From positions 20,240,749 through 20,304,748 of the forward strand of contig NC_031774.1 of NCBI RefSeq assembly GCF_001522545.3: DNA of 64,000 nucleotides. The letters are read 5' to 3'. This DNA is from Parus major. Lineage: Eukaryota; Chordata; Aves; Passeriformes; Paridae. Made by a program: the position numbers and the translations under genes. Each line of letters opens with the position of its first letter. Positions within the stretch are counted from its first letter, which is position 1. Below the pieces are notes generated by a model that was not told the DNA's origin, searched no databases, and worked only from the letters and a program-made list of their open reading frames with translations. Below, in pieces: positions 48,869-59,868 of this stretch.

Positions 48869-51085
48869 ATCACAGAATCACAAAATGCTTTGTCAGGTTG
48901 GAAGAGACCACAGTGGTCATCTGGTCCAACCTCCCTGTTCAAGCAGGGTTATCCAAGAGCACATGGCACAGGACTGTATCCAGATGGTTCTAGAATATCT
49001 TCAGTGAAGGAGTCTCCACAGCCTCTCTGGGCAATCTGTTCCAGTGTGTGGTCACTGCACAGTAAAGTAGTTCTTTGTCATGTTCAGGTGGAACTTCCTG
49101 TGCATCAGTTTCTGCCCATTGCCTCTTGTCCTACTCTTTGGCATCACCGAGAACAGCCTGTCTCCATCCTTTTGACATCCTCCCTTCAGATACTGCTTGG
49201 CAGTGATGAGGTGCCCTCTCAGTCAGTCTTCTGTTCTTGAGACTGAACAGGCCCAGCTCCCTCAACTTTTCTTTGTAAGAGAGATGCTCCAGTCCCTTAA
49301 TCACTTTTGTTTCTCTTCACTGAATTTGGTCTAGAAGCTCCAAGTCTCTTTTGTACTGAGAAGCCAGAACAGGACACAGCACTTCAGAAGTGCCTCACTC
49401 ACTAGGGCTGAGTAGAGGGCAGGATCACCTGTGAACTGCTGGCAAAGCTCCTCATAACACACTGCAGGATCCCATTGGCCTTCTTGCCCACTGCTGGCTC
49501 ATTTACACCAGGACTCCCAGGTCCTTCTCCACAGAGCTGCTTTCCAAGAGCTCAGCTCCCAGCCTACATCTCATCTCAGGGTGCAGGACCCTGAACTTGC
49601 CTTTCTTGAATTTCAGATGGCTCTTCTCTGCCCATCTCTCAAACCTGTTGAGTTCCTTCTGAAGGGTTGCACAGCCCTCTGAGATATTGGTCATTCCTTC
49701 CAGCTGTGTCTGCAGGAAACTCTGCCCCTTCCTCCAAGTCAGTGATGAATTATTTAAACAACAGTGGCCCCTGTATGGAACCCTGGTGGAGAGCACCAGT
49801 GACAGGGCTCCCACCATACTCTGGTTCTGTTGATTACGTCTTTCTGCCACTCAACCAGTTCTCAATCCACCTCACTGTCCACTGATCCAGTCCATACTTC
49901 CTGAGTTTGCCTACAAGAATATTATGAAAGATACTGCCAACAGCCTGGCTGAAGCTGAGACTCAATATCCACTGCTCTCCCTCATCCATCCAGGCAGATG
50001 CTTCATTGTAGAAGGAATTCAAATTGGTCAAGCATGATTCATCTTTAATGAATCCATGCTGACTACTATCTTCTTGCAATCCCTGGGGTTAGAGATGGCC
50101 TCCAGAATGAGCTGGTCATTGCTTGATTCAGGGATTGATCTGAGACTGACTGTACAGTAGTTCCCTGGGTCCTCCTTGCCAATTTTGAAAACTGGGGCAA
50201 CTTTTGCTCTCTTTCAGTCCTCAAACATGTCTCTCGATCACCATGACCTTTCAAAGGTGACCATAAGTGTCCTCATTACCTGCCCACCAGGTCTCTCAGC
50301 ACTAATGGATGCATCCCCTAGGGGCCCATGGACTTGTGAATGACAAATTTTCCTAGGTGTCCTCTAACCCAATCCTCTTTGACCAAGGGAAAGTCTTCTA
50401 ACATTCATTTACCCTTCTAGGTCAGAGATTTACAAGGGCTGATCTTGTCAGTGTAGACCAATGCAAAGAAAGCTTTCAGTAATTGTGTTTCCTCTGCATC
50501 CTTTGTCACCAGCCCCACCTCCCCCCCTCCATTTAGCAGTGGGTCCACATTGTCCTTAGTTTTCCTTTTGTTATTGGTGTGTTTAAAGAAGTCCTTCTTG
50601 CTGTCCTTGACACCCTTGGCCTGATTTAATTCCAGATGGGCCTTGGGCTTATCCCATTTCTACTTTCTCTGAAAGCCTTTCTATATTAATTCCATATATA
50701 TATTTCTATATTCATCCTATATCCTATATTTCTATATTCACCACGTTTCCAACTCCTGTGTATTTCCTACTTGAGGAATGGCAGAAGTTCTTTATTCACC
50801 CATGCAGGTCTCTTCCCCCCTTTGCCCAATTTCTTGCTAATTAGGATGCATTGTTCTTGAGCCTTGAGGAGGTGGTCCTTGAACAACAACCAACCCTCTT
50901 GGACCTCTCTTCCCTTCACAACCTGTTCACATGTGATTCTTCCAAGACCCCTGCAGAAGTTAAAGTTAGCTCTCCTGAAGTCCATGGTTACAATCTTACT
51001 TGTTTCCCTGCTTCCTCCTCAGCCTGTAGTGAAATCCACAATCTCATGGTCACTACTTAGGCTGAGCTGAGGCTTCTCCCAACCT
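48869..51085 (-). mobile_element. CR1 LINE, 2.2 kb copy with decayed reverse-transcriptase sequence
   Basis: This is the longest mobile element in the window. Read on the minus strand, it starts in the ORF2 linker between endonuclease and reverse transcriptase (50767-50985, starting MDFRRANFNFCRGLGRI). It then enters reverse transcriptase (50066-50254, containing EREQKLPQFSKLARRTQGTT). It continues through the HGF-K-SCLTNL and HNILVGKLRKYGLDQWTVRW motifs (49834-50079). The thumb-like LQKELNRFERWAEKSHLKFKK and EKDLGVLV motifs follow (49503-49850). It ends in the 3' UTR and the CR1 terminus at 48869. Frameshifts and stops break the ORF into at least four pieces. Near 49715 the catalytic FADD box appears as F-P-A-D, so the enzyme would be dead. 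Most of the 5' part is absent, which is usual 5' truncation. It is a fossil with no intact protein. Confidence 0.93.
50680..50745. repeat. TATATTC-type expansion inside the CR1 copy
   Basis: Between CR1 landmarks there is a run of TTTCTATATT, CCATATATATATTTC, CTATATTCATCCTATATCC and TATATTTCTATATTC units. It is not part of the CR1 sequence as I know it and appears to be a local microsatellite-like expansion after insertion. Confidence 0.7.
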
Positions 51086-51555
51086 TTATCATATTAAATT
51101 CTATTTACTTGACTTGTAAATATATTTTATGATATAGTGATGCATGAATCCTTTTCTTTTAAAGCAAAACTAACAAACCAAACCCAAACCATTTTGCAAT
51201 ATTGTAGCTCTTTCTGTATCATCACAATATAACTGCAGCACTTTTTATTTTGTCATGGCCAAACATCTTAACAGTTAAGCCGAACAGTTTGGTTTTGTTT
51301 CCAAAGTTCTCTTGTTCTGGGTTTCTGTAGCTGAAAGTACTTGGAGACAGAAATTCCTGTCAATAAATGCTAAATACTTCATCTGCAGATAACTTAGTTG
51401 ACTGCATATTCTGAACTCCATGTACTTCCAAAATACAGCTTTTATGATGACAAGAGAGATACAACCTGAAACCTAAAAAATTATCTTAAACCTGATGCTG
51501 GCCACAAACAAAAGTTCTAGTGTAGACAGAATTTCTGGATTCCTGACCCTGGAGA

Positions 51556-51713
51556 GCCATAGAAGTTCCCATCCCTGGAGTGGTTCAAGGTCAGAATGGA
51601 CAGGGCTCTAAGCAACATGATCTAGCTGAAGATATTCCTGCTCACTACAGCAAGGCTGGACCAGATAACCTTTAAAACTTCCTTCAAACTCAACCATTCC
51701 TGGATTCTATGAA
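51556..51713 (+). mobile_element. CR1 LINE, 3' end fragment
   Basis: The sense-strand CR1 3' end is recognisable: CCCATCCCTGGAGTGGTTCA followed by AGGTCAGAATGGACAGGG, then GGCTGGACCAGATAACCTTT, CTTCAAACTCAACCATTCC, and the terminal GGATTCTATGAAACTG. It lies about 470 bases from the larger minus-strand copy in the opposite orientation, so it is a separate insertion. Confidence 0.85.
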
Positions 51714-54700
51714 ACTGACTGATCTACACCTTCAAACTGTAAATATTTTACTGTGATCCAACCTTCCCCTCAAAAAAGGTAACAGTTATTTTTCTAAAGA
51801 CTGTCATTTTGTAAAAAAAAACAATAAAATTTTGTAAAAAAAACAAACCAAAAACCAAGAAAGTATTATAGAAGTACCTGCTTTTGTCAAATAAGTAACA
51901 TTTCTCTGTTTTAATATAACTCTTATTCAATAATCTACTTTTTATTTTCTAGTTGTAACCAATTCTCAATAAAATTTAGGACTCAAGATGACTGCATTTT
52001 TTCAATTTTTTCTAGCATGAGAATTCGCTCTGTAAAAATTCTAGCCAATTTTAGATCTTTAGACCATACCAGACTATCCTCTCACTATGTTTACTTTCTT
52101 CATGCTCTCTCTCACTTCATTGTAATCTGTATTTTTAGATGAGGAACTACATTTGAATACAGATATTATAATGACAGCAGATCAAATAAAATCAGCCACA
52201 TAAGTTTTCTTTTTATTTGTTCTCTGGTAAACTAGAATAATTGAGGTAGACAATCTTTCATGAAAATATTCCAATTAGGAGTTAAATGAGGACTGCTGAG
52301 TTTTTGCACAGAGTTTTCTCATATGATTCATTTGATAAATTATTTTTTCTGTCTTTCATTTTCAACACTTCCTTTAAACATATCTAAACCCCAAACAAAA
52401 GGAATCCTAGATTAAAAACAATCATTAGGAATGCACATTTTATAAATAACTGAGCTAATGAGGTGAAATGCATTATACAAAGAATTATTTTACAAAAATA
52501 TGCATATTACCCTCTGATTTACCAGAAACCATACAAAGAGTGAAATAAAAGCTCCTTTCTCAAAGCATTTCTGTGTTTTTTTCAAAGCTGAAAATTGAAT
52601 TCACTTGTGTGAAAAATTACAAAGGTACAACAAAGAAAGAAAGATGCCTCAAATTTTCTCAAATTAACTTTTTTTATCTCTCAAGTATTAGTTTAAAATC
52701 CCAGACACAGGAAATGCCTGGGATCTCACCTAATCAGAAAACTGAAGATGAATCAAATTAAAAAGCTGGCAAAAATCTCAGGTCTTGATATTTCAGTTCT
52801 AATCAAACAGAACTAAAAAAAAAAAAAAAAAGGTATTAACTGAGTAATTTATGTCCCTATAAGGATACCAAAAATATTCAGGTATCTTTTCCTTTCTATG
52901 CCAAAGATATTTTTATGCACATTCCAGAGCATAAGATCTAGTTTTAAGATATTACCTGACTATGTAAAATGGTACAGTTCAGCAACTCATATGAATTCAC
53001 TGCTTAGTAAACATGCCCCTGATGATTCTCTCTAATGTTTTCCAGTGCCCAAATTTTCATCTAAATCTCCTCACACTTTCTGCCCTTAATATCACAAACA
53101 GATTTTCCAGAAATACATCCTCTACCAGTTAGCAAACAGTATTCAGGAAATTCCAACATACTCTAGTAAATTAAAAACATTCTTTCAAAATCCTCAGGTA
53201 TTTGGCTAGTCTTGGACTTCCACAACATTAAGTTCAGCACGGATTGGACAAAAGGATCCTTCCCTCATAATATGAGACACTCATGTACCAGAAGTTTTGA
53301 TTCTACAGTCAGGGCAAACCTATGAACCACCTTCAAAGACATAGAGGAGAAACTAACATTCATACAGTCTCATTAGAGGAGCTTAATTATATGGAACATT
53401 ATGGTGTCTGCCCACTAAGGAATCCATTTTTGTGCCCCAGGCTTTTCTAGTACGCAGATAACCACATTTTCCTAGCAGATGGCCTAAAATGAAATTAAAA
53501 TTAGGCTACTTGTTTAACTTTCTTGTTGTTAATGGCCAGGATTACTGCACATTTCATTTCATTTAGACATGATCCTGTGGAGCAGTTGACACCAGGTGCT
53601 TAAGTGTGCAGAAAAGATTTTTAGAAAACATGTCAATAGTTGACAAGTCCGCTTTCTACAAAGATTTTACAATTTATAAATGCCTCCAGTACAAAACCAG
53701 ATTTTATAGTATGGCTATAGTCAACTGCACTACGTTCCCTTTTGGCAGATAATCTGTTCAATGTGCATAAGTGTGCCTTTGTGGGGTGTATTTGATCATC
53801 ATGAATCTGATTTCTACAGCTGCAATTATTTGTCATTCCACCTTACACTAAAATTCATCCATGCAATCTTAACTGAATTCTCTGGAATTCACTGCTCATG
53901 ACAAATATTTTATAAAAGTTTGTTTGTGGGGGAAAAGCTCCTAAAACAAGAAATGACACAAAACTGAAAATATTCTTTTCATCATTCAAGAACTAATACA
54001 GACATCCAAAATAACCATTTTGGCAGTTGCTTATGTTTTTTTGTTTCTTATTAAAGGAAGAATTTCTTCATCAGCAATAAACCAAGAAGTTTACACTTGG
54101 TCTGCCTTCCCTTTCTGCTTTCCATCACAGGAAGAAGAATTTCTGCTTGTGACAATGTTACACTTTTGCTGACAAACACAGAGAAGGCAAGCACTGGCTC
54201 AAAGCCGCAGCTCCCAAGCCTCTGTAACCAAGGTCATAGTTAGGTCTGAGCTTAGCATTCTAGGAAGGACAGCACATGTCAGGCAAAAAAAGGGCACTGG
54301 TTTCATATGTTCATCTTGCTTTCTCACAGGTCTTCTCAATTACCTCAGTTCTACAAATTCTTATTCCTTAGGTACAGATCAGAGAGACAATTACTTTAAA
54401 AAACAGCAATGCTAATGAGATGGACTTTTAGCAGCTATTACCACCTGCTCTGATATGGTTTGCACATAAAAGAAGCTGGAATGTATTTTAGGATCAGAAA
54501 GCTCTGATGTATATCTAATTCCTGTTCCTACCTTGCTCTAGATTGTCCTTAAAAGGGTATTTTCTATTACTATATCAAAAATGATGTTAACTAAACCAAG
54601 ACATTTGGCTTTGTCTACTTTTTTTTATGCATGTATCCTGGAAATTAATTTGTTTCAGTTTCAGAAAGCTCTTTAGAAGTCTCCTTAATTTTTCTAATAC

Positions 54701-55406
54701 AAAATGTAAATATAATGTATATGTGTTTCTCATTACACAGTGTATAATTAAGGCATAAGCGATATCCCAAGACCTTACTACACAACCAAGAATCATTCTT
54801 CCATTTCATCCACTGCATAGTTCTTTTTAAATAAATATACTGGATACATGACCATATATGACTAGGAATTGGTTCTAGGTAAAGATATTAATATGAATCT
54901 TTGATTAGTGATAGCCAAACATTCAATTTAAAGGATAATCTTGCTTAGAAGCATTTAGTATTTAAAATATTGTTACAAGTAATACAAAAGTAGCTGGTGA
55001 TATACAACATATTACAACAAAACTAACTTTTTATCTTAGAATTGAAACTATTTTAAAGTATATTTAGTAACAGTTAATAATGTAAGTTTATTATTCAAAA
55101 TTATTAATGTTGTGTAAAACATATCTACAGTGATTAAGTTTTAGAGAAACTTAACTATCCATCACCATGGATAGGTACTGTGTCATGCAAGGCAAAGGAT
55201 GCTGCCTGAAGAAGAGGAATAACCATATCAAAACACTCTAAGAGATAAAAGGCTAAATCATATCATTTTACCTGTCAGCTAAGGATTCTAAGTACCATTT
55301 TCTGGGAGGATAATAGATGTGTCATCAGCACAACTATTACACTTCTTGCTCTGTTTCAAGTTTACATGCAATTTAGGAATTTATTTCAAAAACTCCCCTG
55401 CTTTTG

Positions 55407-55477
55407 AACAAATAAAACAAAAAACCAGCAACAACAAAAAAAACAACCAAAAAAAAAAAAAATGAAAAAATAAAAAC
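55407..55477. repeat. A/C-rich low-complexity tract
   Basis: An A-rich run with AACAACAAA and CCAAAA units and a 14-base A stretch near 55449-55462. It looks like a degraded CAAA-type simple repeat. Confidence 0.85.
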
Positions 55478-57088
55478 TCACCTCTGGAATTTAGCATTTC
55501 TCATGCATCCATTAAACCTAACATGACAAATGAAAAAATTTCCTGTTGGAAAAACCCAAACCCTTTTAATTTATTTTTCATTTCAGTTTGGCTACAAAAC
55601 AAAGAGTTAAAGTATGTGAATAAATTATCTGCATATCTTAACATGTTATTGAGTCAAAATGTGAGCAAAATGTAAAGCAATCCTCAGCTGGGTGCAGTCA
55701 ATGTGCCAACATCTGAAACACCACATTATAAAATGCTATTGCAGAAAAGAGATTTTGGGAGTGAGGGTAATTTCAATTGCGCTAAATAAACCATAAGTTT
55801 GTTTTTCAAGAGCAGGAGATAGTTATTTAATAAAATATAATCAACTTTGATAGAAACTGATCAAAATTAACAAACAAGTACTTTGCTGCTTGATAGCAAA
55901 CAAAGCAGGTTTATATTCTGTTAAGATTTCCCCTTTAGGATCTCTCAAGCTTACAAGTGCTCTAAGTATTTGAAAAAAAGGAAATCTATTTCTAATTTTG
56001 ACTAATAAACTAACAAACTAACAAGTTAAATGTTTGTTGCACTTGCTACCTTTTGAAAGTAATTCCATAAGAACGAGAAGTAAAAAAAGTAGAAAGATAT
56101 TTTTTGTTGATTTCAATAAATTTTATGAGTTTTTTAAGTACTGAATCTGTAACTTAAGCATAGGAAGAAGTCAAGAAAATATTTCTGGACCTCATAATTT
56201 TGAAAACAACTTTTCATATGCAAACTTGATATAAGGTCGTGCTGCAAATAACGGCCTGAAAAGATGGCAAAGATGCTTCAGGGAAAAGATGTTTTCTCCA
56301 TTCATCTCAATGGAGCTGTTCACTTTAACAATCATCTCTAAAACATAAGAGTCAGTTTTAATAAGTTACTGGAGACATATGATACGAAAGTCACAGGCCT
56401 ATCTTCACACTTCACTGATGCTAAGAATAAGAACCTTGCAGAATACACAGAAGCTCGTTTGCACTTGAAGTACTGCATTATCTGCAACTTCAAATGGTGA
56501 GGGTTTTAAAGGCAGCTTTACTTGAGCAGAATAAATTTTGTATAGGAAAGTCCTGAGGGAACATAACTCAGTGCAGCTCTACTTCAGTAACTGCTTCAGA
56601 GAGCAGATTAACTGTCTGCAGAAACTTGCCTAGTCTGGCTTACAAAAAACTGCTACATCCACTCAGAATCTGGTCTACTGTCTAAACATCTGTATTTTTC
56701 TGATGCCATAAGAGTATTGGTTGTTATTGAAATGACAGCCTTTCCAATATGATTTTCTCTTAATTGCTTTTAGATACTCAGAGCCCCTAAAACATTGAAT
56801 TCCATCACCAAAAAATGAAATGTAAGTATCATTATAGCTTATAAACATGCTTGCTGTCAAACCAGTCCAATCCATGCATTTTAGTTCTTTTCATTTTAGC
56901 ACGTAAGTCTTCTTTATTAATAGATGTTCAATATGTCAAATAAAAAAGTTTTATTTTTCTGTTTGAAATAATTATAGATTTATAAATTTGATGTTCAAGT
57001 AAAAATAATATTAAATCAACAGGAAACTTCAAAACTATATAGAAGACTCCAAATTTAGTTAACCAGTGGAGTTTCTTTTGTGAATAAG

Positions 57089-57159
57089 ACGCTGAAGAAG
57101 CAGTTGAAGAATATTCAGAATATGGTCCTGACCAGAAGAGAAGTAGTAAGAACTAACAG
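57089..57159 (+). other. Exon-like segment between splice-like sites (speculative)
   Basis: A pyrimidine-rich acceptor-like stretch (GTTTCTTTTGTGAATAAG, ending 57088) and a good donor (AACAG|GTACTT at 57160) enclose 71 bases. One frame is open throughout and encodes a charged, helix-like peptide containing LKKQLKNIQNMVLTRREVV. A second frame is open to a TAA near the end. No partner exon is recognised. It could be a cryptic exon, a lncRNA exon or chance. Confidence 0.15.
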
Positions 57160-58085
57160 GTACTTTACTCTTCTTGTTTCTATGATTTTCCCTTGTTATT
57201 TGGATTTCAATGTAAAATTAGTACATTTACAAAACTATAAAATAATCAGACATTGAAAATAAAAACATAAGGGAAAAGCTCTGAAAAGTCTGGAGAAATT
57301 TACTTTCTTCCAGTAAACATGATGTTAAAAGTCACTTATAAGCTGTAAAGAAAACTTTTCAGAGTAGACAGAAATGATCATCCTTTAGACTCTTTTCTAG
57401 TCAGAGGAAAACTCAGAAATAGACAGCTTCATAGCTCACTGGTCCCAACGCTGAAACAAGATCAACAGGAAAAAACAGCACCAAATGGATAAATAAATAT
57501 GATTAGGTATCCTGGGATTTCTTGATAGGAATATATTTCTCTGAGAAAAGGAGAGGGTTTATCTCTGTGGACACCTGTTGGCAGCCAGAAGAAAAGTCAA
57601 GACATTCTAATATATATTTAGGTAAAACAGAACAGCAGCACAGACAGGAATTATCCCATTGTCTTAGGAAGGTCCACAGCCTCAGAGCCCTGAGCCCCAA
57701 AGAAACTGGTTCATGCCATTCCTGATTGTGCTTTCACTCTAAACAAGTTTTATTAGAAAATTGCTTTGAGACTGCTTTCTTAAAATTAACACTGGCACAG
57801 AAAGACTCACAAATGCTAGCTAATGTATCATTTGTCTTTCATTAAAATGAAAATTAATTAGATATAATGACCAAATTCACCAATCATTTTGGAGAAGGCA
57901 GATTATTTGAAAAGAGCTTTAAAGCATTAGTAATGCTGACAAGCCCTATTGTTTTAGCATATTTTGGTATGCTGGGTTTATCTTAAAAGCACCACTCCAA
58001 GAATGAATCTGTTTTGCAAAATCATAATTTTCATGCTTTTTTTGGTAACCAGATTTTAATGCTGCATGTATAAAAATGTGAAAGA

Positions 58086-58160
58086 AAGCAAAAAACCCCA
58101 AACCCTCAGAAAGAATCCCCTCCTACAAAACCAAACAGCCAAACAAGCAAAACAGTCACA
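58086..58160. repeat. A/C-rich low-complexity tract
   Basis: The plus strand is A/C-rich with CAAAAAACCCCAAACCC and CCAAACAGCCAAACAAGC units. It is degraded and similar in type to the tracts at 9.0, 13.0, 20.4 and 55.4 kb. Confidence 0.65.
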
Positions 58161-58899
58161 AAACTTCTACTATCCAAATACTTAGAGATTCAGTAAATAA
58201 GGGAATGGAGGGTTTTAGGATCTGATTCAGGGTTTTAAATGTTTTAAATGGTGAGAATGTTCAATTGTGCTAATTCAGTTGAGCACAGACTGTAACATTC
58301 TGCATACTCAAATAACATCTGAAGAATAAAATGTTATCTTATGCCAGGAAGGAGTTCTTGAAACAGTTTAATATATGTTCTGAAATGTTTAATTAATGGA
58401 ATATTTTGCCACTGTATCCTAGAATCAACAGTGTTTTTTTGCATAAATTTTCACAAAGAACATAGTTTATAGTAGCTTATTTTTCAGCACTGACTTAATT
58501 CCTATTACTCTAAGTAAGCTTCATTAAACTAATTGACTTAGCTGGAACCACTCACAGTAGTTAAGGTTTGCAAAACTGCAAGAATGAGCTGTACTGGAAA
58601 AGAGAATAACACAAGTAATTCTGCCTATAGTGAATAAAACTAGTGAATTATTTGATTTATGATGTATAAAGCAAATAAATTAGCTAAGAAACTATAACTG
58701 GCATAGATTTTACAATGACAGCTCATGCAGAAACAGGCTATCAAGATTTATATTTTCTGAGCTTTCTGAAAAAAATTAGTAAATGTATTTGTGACAACCC
58801 CATTTTCTTATCTAAAACCACCAAAAAGACAGATTTCTACTCAGATCCAACACTTACAAGGAGGAAGGATTGTCTAGTTCTTGTGGTCCAGTCATAAAG

Positions 58900-59100
58900 C
58901 TCCTCCACAGCTCTATTTCAGACTACTCATGCAATCTTAGATGAGTGACTTTATTATAGGGGCCCTCAGTTTCCTCAAATCCTCTCCATACTAAAACTAT
59001 AATTTACTTCTGCAAGAATTTTTCTGGGTTTGGATGGCTGAACATTACGGAGCAGCATCAATATAATACAGCTGCTCAATAAATGTACTCTAAATACACA
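58900..59100 (+). mobile_element. MIR-like SINE (ancient amniote SINE)
   Basis: The sense orientation of a MIR-type SINE is visible. A GCAATCTTAGATGAGTGACT block corresponds to the 'GTGTGACCTTGGGCAAGT' landmark. GGCCCTCAGTTTCCTCAAAT corresponds to the 'CCTCAGTTTCCTCATCTG' landmark. The end, CAGCTGCTCAATAAATGTAC (about 59071-59090), matches the GCTCAATAAATG tail. All three are in the right order and at plausible spacing. The middle is diverged. It is independent of, and opposite in orientation to, the copy at 45965. Confidence 0.65.
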
Positions 59101-59339
59101 ACTGGGTTTTCAAAAGATCTAAGAAACTAGTAGTTAAAATGTAATAAATAATAAATTATCATAAATAATAAAAGAAATATACAGCTGTTAAGCCTGTCTA
59201 CTCAAGTTTTGACACAGTTATTTCTAAGTAAACAGATGTAACAGTATTTTATTATATCATAACTTCATTATGAGGATAAATTTACTAACATTGGGTGACA
59301 TACTCCAGAATATGAAGTAGCAAACAAATCATAGGAATG

Positions 59340-59868
59340 TCAATCCCTTCGCTGATAAGCCAGCTTCTCCAAATATATTTTCTTTCGAGGTTTAATTTTA
59401 ATTACTATTAAATCAGGCTTCAGATTTTCCATCAAAATTCACTATTTTGACATCATCATTTGCTTGTGTAGCTGTAAACACAAAATGGATATCACAGTTA
59501 TGGTGTGAGACAAACCTTAAACCATTTGAAGTGGTCTTCCATGCAAGAGGATAAATAGATGTCAACCCAAATTCAGAAAAGCCCATCTCTGATTCTTTAT
59601 CAGAGAAATATCCTTGAAAATAATCAGCTTCTAAAGAAATGTCATCCCAACCTAGTGACAATGCCCCTGCCATCTGTTACTTTCATTTTGAAGGACTTGT
59701 GAGTTCCATCAGTAGGAAATCACTTTTCTTTGTTTGCCAAAACTGCTTTAGATCCTCTGTACATCCCTTTATGTCTCCTTCTTCTTGTATGACTAATTTA
59801 TGATCTATCTCCTTCAGAGGCAGCTCCAGCCTCATTAAAACTGACTCCTGTTGCCTTGGTTGAGTGTG
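59340..59868 (-). pseudogene. Possible frameshifted coding relic, unidentified
   Basis: Three consecutive minus-strand frames look protein-like and follow one another with little overlap. The first runs from about 59868 to 59683 (it contains MRLELPLKEIDHKLVIQ) and is open for about 60 codons. The second, 59673-59413, has 86 codons with DDISLEADYFQGYF and NCDIHFVFTATQANDDVKI. The third, 59429-59340, has 29 codons with NLKPDLIVIKIKPRKKIY. Read together they would be one protein of about 165 residues carrying two frameshifts, as in an old retrocopy or a decayed exon. I cannot identify the family. No clear poly-A tail, splice sites or target duplication was seen. Individual frame lengths are not beyond chance, so the evidence is the impression of non-random residue composition in adjacent frames. 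This is a tentative call. Confidence 0.25.

Larger units (their letters stand above)
51714..58899. other. Anonymous AT-rich non-coding sequence with simple repeats
   Basis: No gene is recognised over about 7 kb. Simple repeats are an A17 run at 52815-52831, an A/C-rich tract at 55407-55477 and another at 58086-58160. A possible splice-flanked segment at 57089-57159 is listed separately. Frames of 60-69 codons have no family features. Confidence 0.5.

Noticed and set aside
48890..49240. A 116-codon plus-strand open frame.
   Set aside because: It lies wholly antisense to the CR1 3' region and is a shadow of the LINE.
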